Origin: JAWOLE01 sp963815655
GTDB taxonomy: Bacteria; Acidobacteriota; Thermoanaerobaculia; UBA5066; Gp7-AA6
Assembly: GCA_963815655.1 (NCBI GenBank)
Contig: CAWFHK010000001.1
Span: 558,001 to 622,000, forward strand
Length of the DNA stretch: 64,000 nucleotides
Reading direction: 5' to 3'
Shown here: piece by piece, positions 41,209 through 49,067 of the stretch
How positions within the stretch are numbered: position 1 is the stretch's first letter
Layout of the letters: every line of letters begins with the position of its first letter
The notes under the pieces: model-generated
Databases searched by the model: none
What the model saw: the letters and a program-made list of their open reading frames with translations, nothing else
Told to the model about the DNA's origin: nothing
Position numbers and translations under genes: made by a program

Positions 41209-43155
41209 CTACTGCCGCCACCGGACGTAGAAGCCGTACCGGTTCGCGTCGAACTTGCCGAGGTTGCCCGTGTTCTGGGCGACGTCATTGTACTTGTCGC
41301 GCGTCCATTCGGCCACGAAGCCGAGGCTCTCGTTGACGGGGATGTCGCCGCTCACGCGGGCGCGGTCGATGGTGAAGGGGTAGGAGCCCTTGTTCACGAA
41401 GCGCAGGTAGGAGCCGTCCACGGTCAGGTACGGGAACACGAGGCCGATCCCTCCCTCCAGGGAGAGGCCCCGCTCGCGGTGAGCCGAGACGGCCGTGTCG
41501 AAGGTCTCGGGAAGCCTGTACGGGATCGTGCTGTCGGCCTGGTACTTCCCGGCGGAAAAGCGCAGGTGGAGCGGCTTGAGCGGGGTGATCTCGAGATCGC
41601 CTCCGTATTCCCGCAGGCGCCCGTCGTAGCCGATGCCGGGCCGGTCGTTGGAGGAGTCGGTCTGCGTGCCGTTCAAGGCGACGTGGAGCAGGTCGCCCGA
41701 AGTCCAGGCGAGGCGCAGGCGGTAGCGGTCGCGGTCGATGAAGTCCGTGCGGACGATCGGGCTCGACGCGCGGTCGCGCTGGTAGTCGGCGCCGAACGTG
41801 AATCCCGCGCGGCTGTAGGTCGCGCCGCCGGTGAACGCGTCGATGCGGCGCCCGAAGCGGCCTCCCTGATCGCCCGCGACGACGATCTCCGAGAGGTCCG
41901 GCGTCACGGTCACGTCCTGCGTCGTCTCCGACCAACCGGCGCGCAGGGCCAAGGGCCCCAGCCCGCGGGCGGACAGCGCCACGTCGAAGACGTCGTCGGT
42001 GCGGTCCATGGCGTTCTGCGCCTGCAGGAGGACCAGGACATCCGGCGGGTCCAGGCCCGCGAATGTGACGGTGTTCATGTAGAGATCCGAGACGAGGGCG
42101 AAGCCGTCGAGGTAGCGGTGGCGGCGCGAGTACCCGACCGTCAGGTCGACGGCGTCGGTGATCGCGAACTCCGCCCGGCCGCTGCCGCGCCAGAACGTCG
42201 CCTTGGACTTCGTCGAGGCGGTCTCGGAGAGGCCCGCGAAGAACCGGCTGATCTCGAACGAGATGAGGTTGCCCGTCAGCCCCTCGGCCTCGTTGGTGTC
42301 GGCCTCGGCGCTCGCGCGCTGATAGGAGCCGATGAGCTTCACGCGCGGGCCCAGGCGCCCGGTGAGGAGCGCGAAGGTCGAGGGCGTGTTGGTCTTCGTC
42401 GAGCTCGTGCGGTTGAAGTCGGAGAGGTTCACCGGAACGCCGAGCACCGGGCCGGGGTTGTTCCCGTTCCTCTCGCCGGGGGCGAGGGTGAGCTTCTCGC
42501 TCTCGCGGAACTGGCGCCACCCCTGCACGAAGCGCCCGGTGACGGGCCCGGCGTCGAACGCCACGCCCGCCCGGACCTCCTGGTCGACGTCATCCAGATC
42601 GGAGGCCAGCCGGAACTCGTCCTGGCCGACGAACGTGGTCGTCCGCCCGGGCCCCGTGTAGGTGTTGCGGGTGTATCCGAGGATCGGCGTGACGATGCGG
42701 CCCGGGAGCAGCTCGATCTCGGCGTCGAACAGATTGCGGACCCGATTGATCGTGTGCTCTCCTGGGATGACCGCGGGGAAGAGCGGATTGGCGAAGTCCT
42801 GCAGCGCGCTGAAGACCTCGGCGCGCCGGTAGGAGAAGTGAAGGTTGTAGATCCCGGCGCGGCCCGCCTCCAGGCGCAGCGATCCCGCGGGCCCCGCCCC
42901 GAGATCGGAAGCGTCGAAGCGGAAGTGGTCCACGAAACCCGCCTTCCCGTCGAAGTCCGACGTCGCGAACGTCACGTTGCGGAGGATCAGTCCCTCCCGC
43001 TCGTTGATCTGCGTGCGGTATTCGTCGCTGTTCCCGTCGAGCTTCAGGAATCGGTATCCGAAGGTGACTTCCAGGGGGACGGTCTGAGCGGCCGCCATCC
43101 CTGCGGCGGAGAAGAGGAGGAGAGCCAGCGGGAGAAGGCGTCTTGTCGTTCTCAT
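41209..43155 (-). CDS. MtrB/PioB-like outer-membrane porin
   Basis: 648 residues. Signal peptide to about residue 23 (AAAQ), then a long run of alternating strands rich in Tyr, Phe and Arg, ending in YGFYVRWRQ, a typical beta-barrel end. Length and position after a DmsE/MtrA-type decahaem protein match the MtrB/PioB/DmsF family of porins that sheath a haem wire. The CxxC near the N-terminus of Shewanella MtrB is absent. With 43165-44100 and 44174-46330 it forms a putative trans-outer-membrane conduit. Confidence 0.82.
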   Translation of the reverse strand: MRTTRRLLPLALLLFSAAGMAAAQTVPLEVTFGYRFLKLDGNSDEYRTQINEREGLILRNVTFATSDFDGKAGFVDHFRFDASDLGAGPAGSLRLEAGRAGIYNLHFSYRRAEVFSALQDFANPLFPAVIPGEHTINRVRNLFDAEIELLPGRIVTPILGYTRNTYTGPGRTTTFVGQDEFRLASDLDDVDQEVRAGVAFDAGPVTGRFVQGWRQFRESEKLTLAPGERNGNNPGPVLGVPVNLSDFNRTSSTKTNTPSTFALLTGRLGPRVKLIGSYQRASAEADTNEAEGLTGNLISFEISRFFAGLSETASTKSKATFWRGSGRAEFAITDAVDLTVGYSRRHRYLDGFALVSDLYMNTVTFAGLDPPDVLVLLQAQNAMDRTDDVFDVALSARGLGPLALRAGWSETTQDVTVTPDLSEIVVAGDQGGRFGRRIDAFTGGATYSRAGFTFGADYQRDRASSPIVRTDFIDRDRYRLRLAWTSGDLLHVALNGTQTDSSNDRPGIGYDGRLREYGGDLEITPLKPLHLRFSAGKYQADSTIPYRLPETFDTAVSAHRERGLSLEGGIGLVFPYLTVDGSYLRFVNKGSYPFTIDRARVSGDIPVNESLGFVAEWTRDKYNDVAQNTGNLGKFDANRYGFYVRWRQ

Positions 43156-43164
43156 CGGCGGCTC

Positions 43165-44100
43165 CTACTTGAACAAGTGCGGCGACACGTTGGATCCGTG
43201 CACCGCGACGTGACAGGTCGTGCAGTTCTGCCAGCGAGGCAGCGTCAGGTTGTGGACCGACGGCGGCTGCGAGCCGAGCGTCGCCGTCGTGAGCGTCGAG
43301 TGGCACTCGATGCAGAGACGGTCCACGCGGGCCCGGATCAACCGCTTGTTGTTGGAAGAGCCGTGCGGCTCGTGGCACGTCGTGCAGGTGCCGACGACGC
43401 CGTTGACGTGCTCGAAGACGAAGGGTCCCCGCTTCTCGGCGTGGCACTCGAGACAGGGCATCTCCCCGACGCGGGTCAGCTTCAGGGCCTTCTGGAGCGC
43501 GCGTCCGTGCGGGTCGTGGCAGGACGTGCACTCCATCCCGCCCCGGCCGAGGCGGTGAGCGAACGGCTTGTCGCGGAACGAGGCCATCTGCGAGGGGTGG
43601 CAGGAGGCGCAGAGCTCCGACGGCTTCTTCACGAGCAGGTGCGGCGTCTTCGCCTCCGAGGAATGGACGGAATGGCAGGAGAGGCAGTTCACGGTCTCCG
43701 TGGAGGCATGAACTCCCGTCTGGAAGGAGGCGTGCTCCTTGTTGCTCGTGTGGCAGCTGACGCAGAACTCCGCCCCCTGGCGCCCGTGGAACACGCGGAT
43801 GTCCGACTTGTCCTCGCCGCTCGATTCCATGTGCTTGACGCCCGGGCCGTGGCAGGAGTTGCAGGCCGCGCTGCCGGAGCCCGCCTTGCCCCAGGCGACG
43901 CCCGGGATGCGCGTGTGGGGATTTCCGGCAAACGTCTTGGCCTGGTCGTGGCAGTCGGCGCAGACCGGGGCATCGGTTTTCGCGGCCTTGGCGGCGGGTG
44001 TCGGTTCGGGCGCCGCCTGTCGCGCGAGGGCCGGGCCGGCGGAGAGCCCGGCGAGGACCAGGGCGCCGATTCCGCCGAGAGCCCAAGGTTTCATCGACAT
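43165..44100 (-). CDS. Decahaem cytochrome, MtrA/DmsE-like
   Basis: 311 residues. After a signal peptide, ten CxxCH motifs follow (CADCH, CNSCH, CVSCH, CLSCH, CASCH, CTSCH, CLECH, CTTCH, CIECH, CTTCH), with the size and spacing of MtrA/DmsE/PioA decahaem proteins. Its stop is 9 nt from the start of the porin gene. It would lie inside the porin and carry electrons from the periplasm to the outer face. About 25 residues of Ala/Pro-rich linker follow the signal peptide. Confidence 0.92.
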   Translation of the reverse strand: MSMKPWALGGIGALVLAGLSAGPALARQAAPEPTPAAKAAKTDAPVCADCHDQAKTFAGNPHTRIPGVAWGKAGSGSAACNSCHGPGVKHMESSGEDKSDIRVFHGRQGAEFCVSCHTSNKEHASFQTGVHASTETVNCLSCHSVHSSEAKTPHLLVKKPSELCASCHPSQMASFRDKPFAHRLGRGGMECTSCHDPHGRALQKALKLTRVGEMPCLECHAEKRGPFVFEHVNGVVGTCTTCHEPHGSSNNKRLIRARVDRLCIECHSTLTTATLGSQPPSVHNLTLPRWQNCTTCHVAVHGSNVSPHLFK

Positions 44101-44173
44101 TGGATCCCTTCCCTTCGTCTGGAGAGCCCCCGGGACGGCCGCGCGAACGGCCGCCCCGGGGACGGAAACTCCT

Positions 44174-46330
44174 TTACTGGGCGTGGACCTTGACGACGTC
44201 CCAGTCCTTGCCGACGCCGTGGCAGGACGCGCAGGCTTCCCCGAAGAAGGGGGAGGTCACGGTGTTCAGATACGCGTGCGCGGCGGCGTCGATGTTGTCG
44301 TGGCAGCCGAGACACGCGGCTGTGGCCGGGCCCTGCGGCGAGAAGTAGTCGCGCATCGTGATCGTGGGAATCGTCCCCGGGTTGAGAGGCAGGCTGTACG
44401 TCGAGGTCGCCGTATGGCACTGCAGGCAGTTCTGGGTGTTCCCTGGATAGGCGACGTCGTTGAAGGACGCGGCGCCGCTGAAGCCGAAGATCGAGTAGTC
44501 CTGAGTCAGGTTCTCGCCTGTGTGGATGCGGTGGATCATCCGCTTGAAGTTGATCGACTCCGGAGCGCCCGCGGAGGCCGGACGCCGACCCCCGTCGTCC
44601 GCGTTGGGGTTGTGGCAGAAGACGCAGAACTCGATCGCGATGCGCTGGCCGCCGTGCGAGAAGGTGTTGGCCAGCTGGTCGTGGCACTTGTCGCAGGTGG
44701 CCAGGGAGACCACGGTACGCCGCGGGACGGCCACGCCGTCGGTCACGGCGATGTAGGTGACCGGGTTCACCGCCCCCTCGTTGTAGGTCGCCGGGCCGTT
44801 CCTCGGCGCCGGGTTGAACGTGATCGTCCGCCGCGTCTGGACCGAGACCGCCCAGGTGCCGGTGGCTGTGGCGGGAATGGCGTTGGTGAAGGTGTAGGTG
44901 GCGATGCTGCCGTTGAAGGACGCGTTGACCGCGCTCTCGCTGATCGGCTGCGCCGGGGCCGCCTTGCCGGCGCCGTAGTCGGTCGTCGGGCCGGCCAGCA
45001 GGAGGCTCAGGCTGGCGCTGGTGCCGATGGCCTTCGGATCCACGATCGAGCCGTCGCCGTTGGTCAGCTTGAACGTGACCGTCGGCTTCTTGCCCGGCCC
45101 GACGTTGGTGACGCCGAGGATCGCGGCGTTCAGGCCTTTCAACTGGGTGGAGCGGTACGGGACCGTGTGCGCGGTCTTGATCCCGGCGTCCCACTCCTTG
45201 TCGCCCTGCGGGACGTGGCACGAGGCGCACTGGGTGTCGTCGGCCTGAGCGCCCCCCGCGTGGTTGGCGCCGGTCTCGAAGTTAATGTCGTCATGGCAGG
45301 AGCCGCAGGCGGCGCGGGACGGCTTCGTGTACCAGGTATCCGATTGCGTCGGCTTCGCGGTCGCGACGCGGCCCTCGTGACAGTTGGCGCAGTTGCGGAT
45401 GTCCTGCGGCAAGACGACGTCCGAGTAGTCGTTGACGGACTGGCCGAACCCGATGATCTCGTAGGGAGTTCCCGCCTGCACGCTCGGCAGGCTCGATCCC
45501 CTGTGGATCTTGTGGATGAAGACCTTCATGTCCACCGTGTTGCCGGTATCCGGGTCGCTTGTTTGCGGCGAATGACAGAGGACGCAGAGCTTCACGTCCT
45601 GGCGGGATCCGCCGTGCAAGGCGAGAGGAGAGTGGCACTGGTTGCAGGCGTTGGCTGTCGAGATCTGGTCCCACTTGTCGATGATCGCCAGGCCGTCGGG
45701 CCGGAAGTCGAACTCGGTGTTGGAGACGTAGGACTTTCCGCCCAGCCCGGGAAGGTCGGCGGGCATCGTGCGCGTGCCGTAGACGCCCAGCGTATGCGTC
45801 CTGGTCTGGTCGAAGCCCGCGGGAAGGACGGTCGAAGCGTTGTACTTGAAGTGCCCGGTCTCCAGGTCCACCACGGTTCCGGAGAGGCCCGTGGCCTGGA
45901 CGGCCGTCTTCCCGATCCTGTCCGGCGGCGCGGGGGGAGCCGCCGTCACGGTGCGGGTGGCATAGGAGGTGTAGTTGCGCGTGGCCGGGTCGTACCAGGA
46001 CAGGACGAAGCTCGCCGAGCAGGCGCCCGGAGTCTGGATACCGCGCCGGTCGACCGGCGCGCCGAGGTCGTCGGTCAGGGTGACGTCCACGACCGGCTTG
46101 CGGTCGGCGCCGATCGTCACGCTGTTGACCATGATGTGGTAGCCGGGGCGCGCGAAGTCGAACTGGTCCTGCGTGAGGTAGTACTCCTTCGAGGTGGCCG
46201 TGTAGAGGGAGTGCTGCGGCGGCCCGCCGTCGCCTCCCCGCGGTGCGACGACCCGCGTCGCTGTCGGCTGGCCGCTCGTCAGGACGAGAGAGCCAGCGGT
46301 GATCGCCAGGGCAATGCCACGCCTCAACAT
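44174..46330 (-). CDS. OmcA/MtrC-family decahaem cytochrome
   Basis: 718 residues with ten CxxCH motifs in two pentahaem groups (CNQCH, CVLCH, CANCH, CGSCH, CASCH; then CDKCH, CVFCH, CLQCH, CLGCH, CASCH), each preceded by a beta-rich domain, as in OmcA/MtrC. The signal peptide has no lipobox cysteine, so unlike Shewanella MtrC it is not an obvious lipoprotein. GGAGG precedes the ATG, and the start overlaps a 45-codon frame. It is the first large gene of the cluster and the likely cell-surface terminal reductase. Confidence 0.9.
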   Translation of the reverse strand: MLRRGIALAITAGSLVLTSGQPTATRVVAPRGGDGGPPQHSLYTATSKEYYLTQDQFDFARPGYHIMVNSVTIGADRKPVVDVTLTDDLGAPVDRRGIQTPGACSASFVLSWYDPATRNYTSYATRTVTAAPPAPPDRIGKTAVQATGLSGTVVDLETGHFKYNASTVLPAGFDQTRTHTLGVYGTRTMPADLPGLGGKSYVSNTEFDFRPDGLAIIDKWDQISTANACNQCHSPLALHGGSRQDVKLCVLCHSPQTSDPDTGNTVDMKVFIHKIHRGSSLPSVQAGTPYEIIGFGQSVNDYSDVVLPQDIRNCANCHEGRVATAKPTQSDTWYTKPSRAACGSCHDDINFETGANHAGGAQADDTQCASCHVPQGDKEWDAGIKTAHTVPYRSTQLKGLNAAILGVTNVGPGKKPTVTFKLTNGDGSIVDPKAIGTSASLSLLLAGPTTDYGAGKAAPAQPISESAVNASFNGSIATYTFTNAIPATATGTWAVSVQTRRTITFNPAPRNGPATYNEGAVNPVTYIAVTDGVAVPRRTVVSLATCDKCHDQLANTFSHGGQRIAIEFCVFCHNPNADDGGRRPASAGAPESINFKRMIHRIHTGENLTQDYSIFGFSGAASFNDVAYPGNTQNCLQCHTATSTYSLPLNPGTIPTITMRDYFSPQGPATAACLGCHDNIDAAAHAYLNTVTSPFFGEACASCHGVGKDWDVVKVHAQ

Positions 46331-46461
46331 ACGCCGACCTCCATAGCGTCCTCGCGGGACGCAATACCACCATCAATGGCGCAAGCGGCGCACAAGGCCG
46401 CCGGCGCATCGGGAAGAGACGCGGCTGGCCGCGTCGCTCGTTTCAACGGGTTTTCGTTCAT
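46324..46461 (-). CDS. Possible 45-residue protein coupled to the MtrC-like gene
   Basis: A frame with an ATG 8 nt after GGAGG, ending 7 nt inside the MtrC-like gene so that the two could be translationally coupled. The protein has no clear signal peptide; it contains ALCAACAIDGG, a CxxC pair. It resembles nothing I recognise and could be a leader peptide. Operator site 5 lies 69-84 nt upstream of it, the same distance as at other promoters here, which supports transcription through it. Confidence 0.45.
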   Translation of the reverse strand: MNENPLKRATRPAASLPDAPAALCAACAIDGGIASREDAMEVGVC

Positions 46462-46529
46462 CGACTCGCCTCCGTCATTGCTTTGGGAACCGACGTGGGA
46501 TATTCGAAAGGAAGGCGCGGTTTGCCCCA

Positions 46530-46545
46530 TGATGCGTGTTCATCA
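46530..46545. promoter_or_regulatory. 7-2-7 inverted repeat operator (site 5)
   Basis: TGATGCGTGTTCATCA, 6 of 7 matches in each half. It lies 69-84 nt before the 45-codon frame and about 200 nt before the MtrC-like gene, so it is the probable control site of the extracellular electron transfer cluster. Confidence 0.6.
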
Positions 46546-46816
46546 TTCTCACTTCCCGGCGCCCCGGCTTACGGCCGGCCCGGCGCCGCAAGTCTTGGAA
46601 AGGAGTCCGGCCATCGGGGGAGAGGCTACGGCCGGCGCCCCGTCGGGCCCGTGATGCAATTGCATCAGGTCGGGCAACGGGCGGGGAAACGCCGAGAGAG
46701 GAGGAAACGGCGCTCTTCCAGCCTCTTCGGAGGCCCTGGGCGAAAATTGATCCAATCGGGTCATGACACGGGGGCGAGCCGGGTGACAGAGTTCCTCCGT
46801 TGCGAAAGGAGGATTC
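46546..46816. promoter_or_regulatory. Divergent intergenic region between the MtrC-like operon and hsp20
   Basis: The complete gap from 46462 to 46816 is 355 nt. It holds operator sites 5 and 6 and the leader of hsp20. A strong AAAGGAGG stands 5 nt before the hsp20 ATG. I could not fix a convincing -35/-10 pair or a heat-shock promoter in it. Confidence 0.45.
46652..46667. promoter_or_regulatory. 7-2-7 inverted repeat operator (site 6, perfect)
   Basis: TGATGCAATTGCATCA, a perfect 16-bp palindrome with 14 of 14 half-site matches. It lies 150 nt upstream of hsp20 and 190 nt upstream of the 45-codon frame on the other strand, so it could serve either direction or loop with site 5. Confidence 0.8.
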
Positions 46817-47299
46817 ATGAACCTGATTCGTCGCGAGCCCAACGTCCCTCTTTTCACCCGTTTCGAGACGCCGTTCTACCGGGAGATGGAAGAGATGTCC
46901 GAGCGTCTCGGGAAGCTCTTCGGCACCTGGACCCGCCCCTTCGAGATCAAGGAGTCGCTGAAAGTCGCCGACTTCACGCCGGCGGTGGACATCCAGGAGA
47001 CCGAGAAGGAGTACCTCCTGAAGGTGGAGATTCCCGAGGTCAAGAAGGAAGACGTCTCGGTGACCGTCTCCGAGGGCGTGCTCATGATCACCGGGGAGCG
47101 CAAGCTCGAGAAGGAGGAGAAGGGAAAGAAGTTCCATCGGATCGAGCGCGCGTACGGCACTTTCGTGCGGACGTTCGCCCTCCCGATGGACGCGGATGAG
47201 ACCAAGATCGCCGCCGAGTACAAGGACGGTCTGCTGCAGCTCCATCTGCCCAAACTCGCCAGGCCGCTGCCGAAGACCATCGAGGTGAAGGTGTCCTGA
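46817..47299 (+). CDS. Small heat shock protein (Hsp20/alpha-crystallin family)
   Basis: 160 residues. The alpha-crystallin domain spans about 55-145 (FTPAVDIQETEKEYLLKVE; VSEGVLMITGERK; YGTFVRTFALP) and ends in a KTIEVKV tail with the I-x-V anchor. ATP-independent chaperone in the cytoplasm. It is the only plus-strand gene amid minus-strand redox genes, is monocistronic, and ends at a strong terminator. A perfect operator lies in its upstream region. Confidence 0.96.
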   Translation: MNLIRREPNVPLFTRFETPFYREMEEMSERLGKLFGTWTRPFEIKESLKVADFTPAVDIQETEKEYLLKVEIPEVKKEDVSVTVSEGVLMITGERKLEKEEKGKKFHRIERAYGTFVRTFALPMDADETKIAAEYKDGLLQLHLPKLARPLPKTIEVKVS

Positions 47300-47346
47300 A
47301 GGTCTCATCCCCGGATGCCGCCCCGCGCACGGGCGGCACGCTTTCC

Positions 47347-47376
47347 GCGGCCGGCCTTTCGCCGGCCGCTTTTCTT
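47347..47376 (+). terminator. Rho-independent terminator after hsp20
   Basis: GCGGCCGGC-ctttc-GCCGGCCGC, a 9-bp perfect stem with a 5-nt loop, followed by TTTTCTT. It lies 47 nt after the hsp20 stop and only works in the plus direction. Confidence 0.92.
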
Positions 47377-47401
47377 ATGCGATTCCAATCCGGGGGTCCG
47401 G

Positions 47402-47794
47402 CTATTCGACGACTTCGATGCTCTTGCCGAGGATGTCGCTGCAGAAGCGGGAGAGGTCGGCGTTGGAGAACTCGTCCCAGCCCCGGCAGGTCCCTCGCTC
47501 GGCGACCCGGGCGTCGCAGGCGAGCGTGACGCCGTGGCGGATCTGCTCGGCGAGCTGCCAGAGGTTGGCGAACTCTTCCATCTGCGCCCGGGAGAGGTGC
47601 GTGCTCCTTCCGATGGCGTTCCTCCACCGGTCGTCAAACTCCCGGGCGTTCCACCGGCGGAACCCGTGGCAGAAGATGCCGCGATCGCCCGCGACCTGGC
47701 AGAGGGAGTGTTCGTCGTCGGTCAGCTTGAGGAGGGCCTCGCGCAGCCTCGCGATCGCATGGCCGCGAGGCCAGGTTTCCGCCTCCGAGGTCAC
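47402..47794 (-). CDS. Hypothetical protein with conserved-looking Cys residues
   Basis: 130 residues from a GTG overlapping the upstream gene (GTGA). It has no signal peptide and no membrane segment. The sequence is mixed helix with four Cys (SLCQVAGDRGIFCHGFRRW; TLACDA; GTCRGWDE; RFCSDIL). It is not a family I recognise. It is encoded with a membrane Cys-rich protein just upstream, so the two probably work together. Confidence 0.7.
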   Translation of the reverse strand: MTSEAETWPRGHAIARLREALLKLTDDEHSLCQVAGDRGIFCHGFRRWNAREFDDRWRNAIGRSTHLSRAQMEEFANLWQLAEQIRHGVTLACDARVAERGTCRGWDEFSNADLSRFCSDILGKSIEVVE

Positions 47795-48372
47795 GGAGCC
47801 GCGTTCGCGCGCTTCTCGGACTCGACGGGGGCCGGTCGAGGGTCCTTCACGACGCGATCGGGATAGCGGCGAAGGAAGCTCTCGGCGACCTGGCAGTTCC
47901 AACAGATCGGCTTGTGCGTGAGGAGGATCGCGGGGAGATCTTCGGGAACGATCTCGCTCCAATCGAGCGTCCTCAGTTCGGGCGTGAGGAAACCCGGCTT
48001 GCGGTCCGTCCAGCGGATCTCGCTGATCCCCCGGCCGCAGAGAGCGCAACGGGTGTCCCGAAACCAGGCCGCGAGCCGCTCCCGGACCAGGCAGCCGTCG
48101 GGAGACGACTCGATCTGCGCCACGCACTCCTGGCCGCAGTCCCCGCGTTCCGGCCAGCGGGAGCAGGAGGAGAGGCGCAGCTGCGGATCATCGAAGGCGC
48201 CGCTGAGGGCCGCCTTGGCGGCTTTCAATTCAACGGCGACCGGCTTCTTCGTCTCCGGGCACGTGACGACGCGCGCCCCCCGGTAACGCCGGTAGGACCT
48301 GAGGATGAAGTAAAGGGCCGGAACGAACGACAGGACGAAGAGGATCCCGACGACGAAAGCGAGTGTGACCAT
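47791..48372 (-). CDS. Membrane-anchored Cys-rich protein of unknown function
   Basis: 193 residues from an ATG with GGAGG 6 nt upstream. One N-terminal helix (MVTLAFVVGILFVLSFVPALY) is followed by a cytoplasmic or periplasmic domain with cysteine pairs: VVTCPETKKP, SSCSRWPERGDCGQEC, GCLVRE, TRCALCGRG and PICWNCQ. The last two look like zinc or metal knuckles. Family unknown to me. Operator-like site 7 lies 54-69 nt upstream. Confidence 0.75.
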   Translation of the reverse strand: MVTLAFVVGILFVLSFVPALYFILRSYRRYRGARVVTCPETKKPVAVELKAAKAALSGAFDDPQLRLSSCSRWPERGDCGQECVAQIESSPDGCLVRERLAAWFRDTRCALCGRGISEIRWTDRKPGFLTPELRTLDWSEIVPEDLPAILLTHKPICWNCQVAESFLRRYPDRVVKDPRPAPVESEKRANAAP

Positions 48373-48425
48373 GCTGCACCTCCGTGCCTGCCGGCACTGT
48401 AGTCCCGGCGCGAAGGCTGTTTCCA

Positions 48426-48441
48426 TGATCCATTTGAATCA
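48426..48441. promoter_or_regulatory. 7-2-7 inverted repeat operator (site 7, degenerate)
   Basis: TGATCCATTTGAATCA, 6 of 7 in each half. It is 54-69 nt before the Cys-rich membrane protein gene, exactly the distance of site 1 from its Rieske gene. Confidence 0.5.
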
Positions 48442-48472
48442 GATGAGACGGCGGGAAACCGGGGGGAGAGGC

Positions 48473-48961
48473 CTATCTCGCCGCGAGCAGGTTCCTCTCG
48501 TCCATCCCGCCGCAACCGTCGCCCGCGAACGAGCGGCCGCAGCCTCCGGCCGCGTCGCAGATGTCCCCCGTGAAGCCCTTCGGGTTGACGAACTTCAGCC
48601 AGCCGCGGGCGGCCGCCTGGACCTCGGCGGCGTTCGCATGCCGGCGGGCGATCAGGTAATTGGAGAGCCCCCAGACCGTCTTGGCCAGGTTGCAGGGGCA
48701 GCAGCAGGTCGCCTGCGAGAACTTGTCGCAGCAGGCGGCGGGCAGGGCCGCGAGGGCCTTGTCGCGGAGCTTTCGCTGCTCCGGTGTCAGCGTGATCGAC
48801 CGGTTGTAGCCGATGAACTCGGCCGCCTGCGAGGGGGCGTCGAAGAAGCGGATCGGCTCCGCGGAGCGGCTCGAAGCGGCGCGCTCGAGCGCGAGGGCGG
48901 CGCACAGGGGAGCCCCGAGGATGAGGAGCGAGACGCCGAGGCGGCGGGGAAGAGAGGGCAT
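48473..48961 (-). CDS. Secreted Cys-rich protein with a CCxxxxxxxCCCPC core
   Basis: 162 residues. A signal peptide (about 1-25, with an ALC near the end that might be a lipobox) precedes a helical domain with PAACCDKFSQATCCCPCNL and then TVWGLSNYLI. The C-terminus has CDAAGGCGRSF and GCGG. The dense Cys core suggests copper, zinc or other soft-metal binding or disulfide chemistry outside the cytoplasm. I do not recognise a characterised family. A perfect 7-2-7 operator lies 51 nt upstream and is shared with the divergent NnrS-RIC operon. Confidence 0.8.
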   Translation of the reverse strand: MPSLPRRLGVSLLILGAPLCAALALERAASSRSAEPIRFFDAPSQAAEFIGYNRSITLTPEQRKLRDKALAALPAACCDKFSQATCCCPCNLAKTVWGLSNYLIARRHANAAEVQAAARGWLKFVNPKGFTGDICDAAGGCGRSFAGDGCGGMDERNLLAAR

Positions 48962-49011
48962 CGGGTTCTCCTTGTCGCCGGCAGAATAGGTTCTCCCGGA
49001 GCCTGCCTCTA

Positions 49012-49027
49012 TGATGCAGTTGCATCA
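49012..49027. promoter_or_regulatory. 7-2-7 inverted repeat operator (site 8, both halves perfect)
   Basis: TGATGCAGTTGCATCA, 14 of 14 half-site matches. It lies in the 106-nt divergent gap, 51-66 nt before the Cys-rich protein gene and 41-56 nt before the gene at 49068, so it can control both directions. Confidence 0.8.
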
Positions 49028-49067
49028 GGAGACCGACCCCCCGGCGGCCGGAGACTGACAGGCGTTC

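Noticed and set aside
43739..46654. A 971-codon plus-strand frame over the MtrA- and MtrC-like genes
   Set aside because: Antisense shadow of genes with twenty haem motifs; no domain visible.
12094..49027. Reading of the inverted repeats as CRP, FNR or NsrR sites
   Set aside because: CRP and FNR sites keep six bases between GA and TC; here ten lie between them. NsrR sites share GATGCA but have a wider spacer. The 7-2-7 geometry fits NarL-type proteins better.
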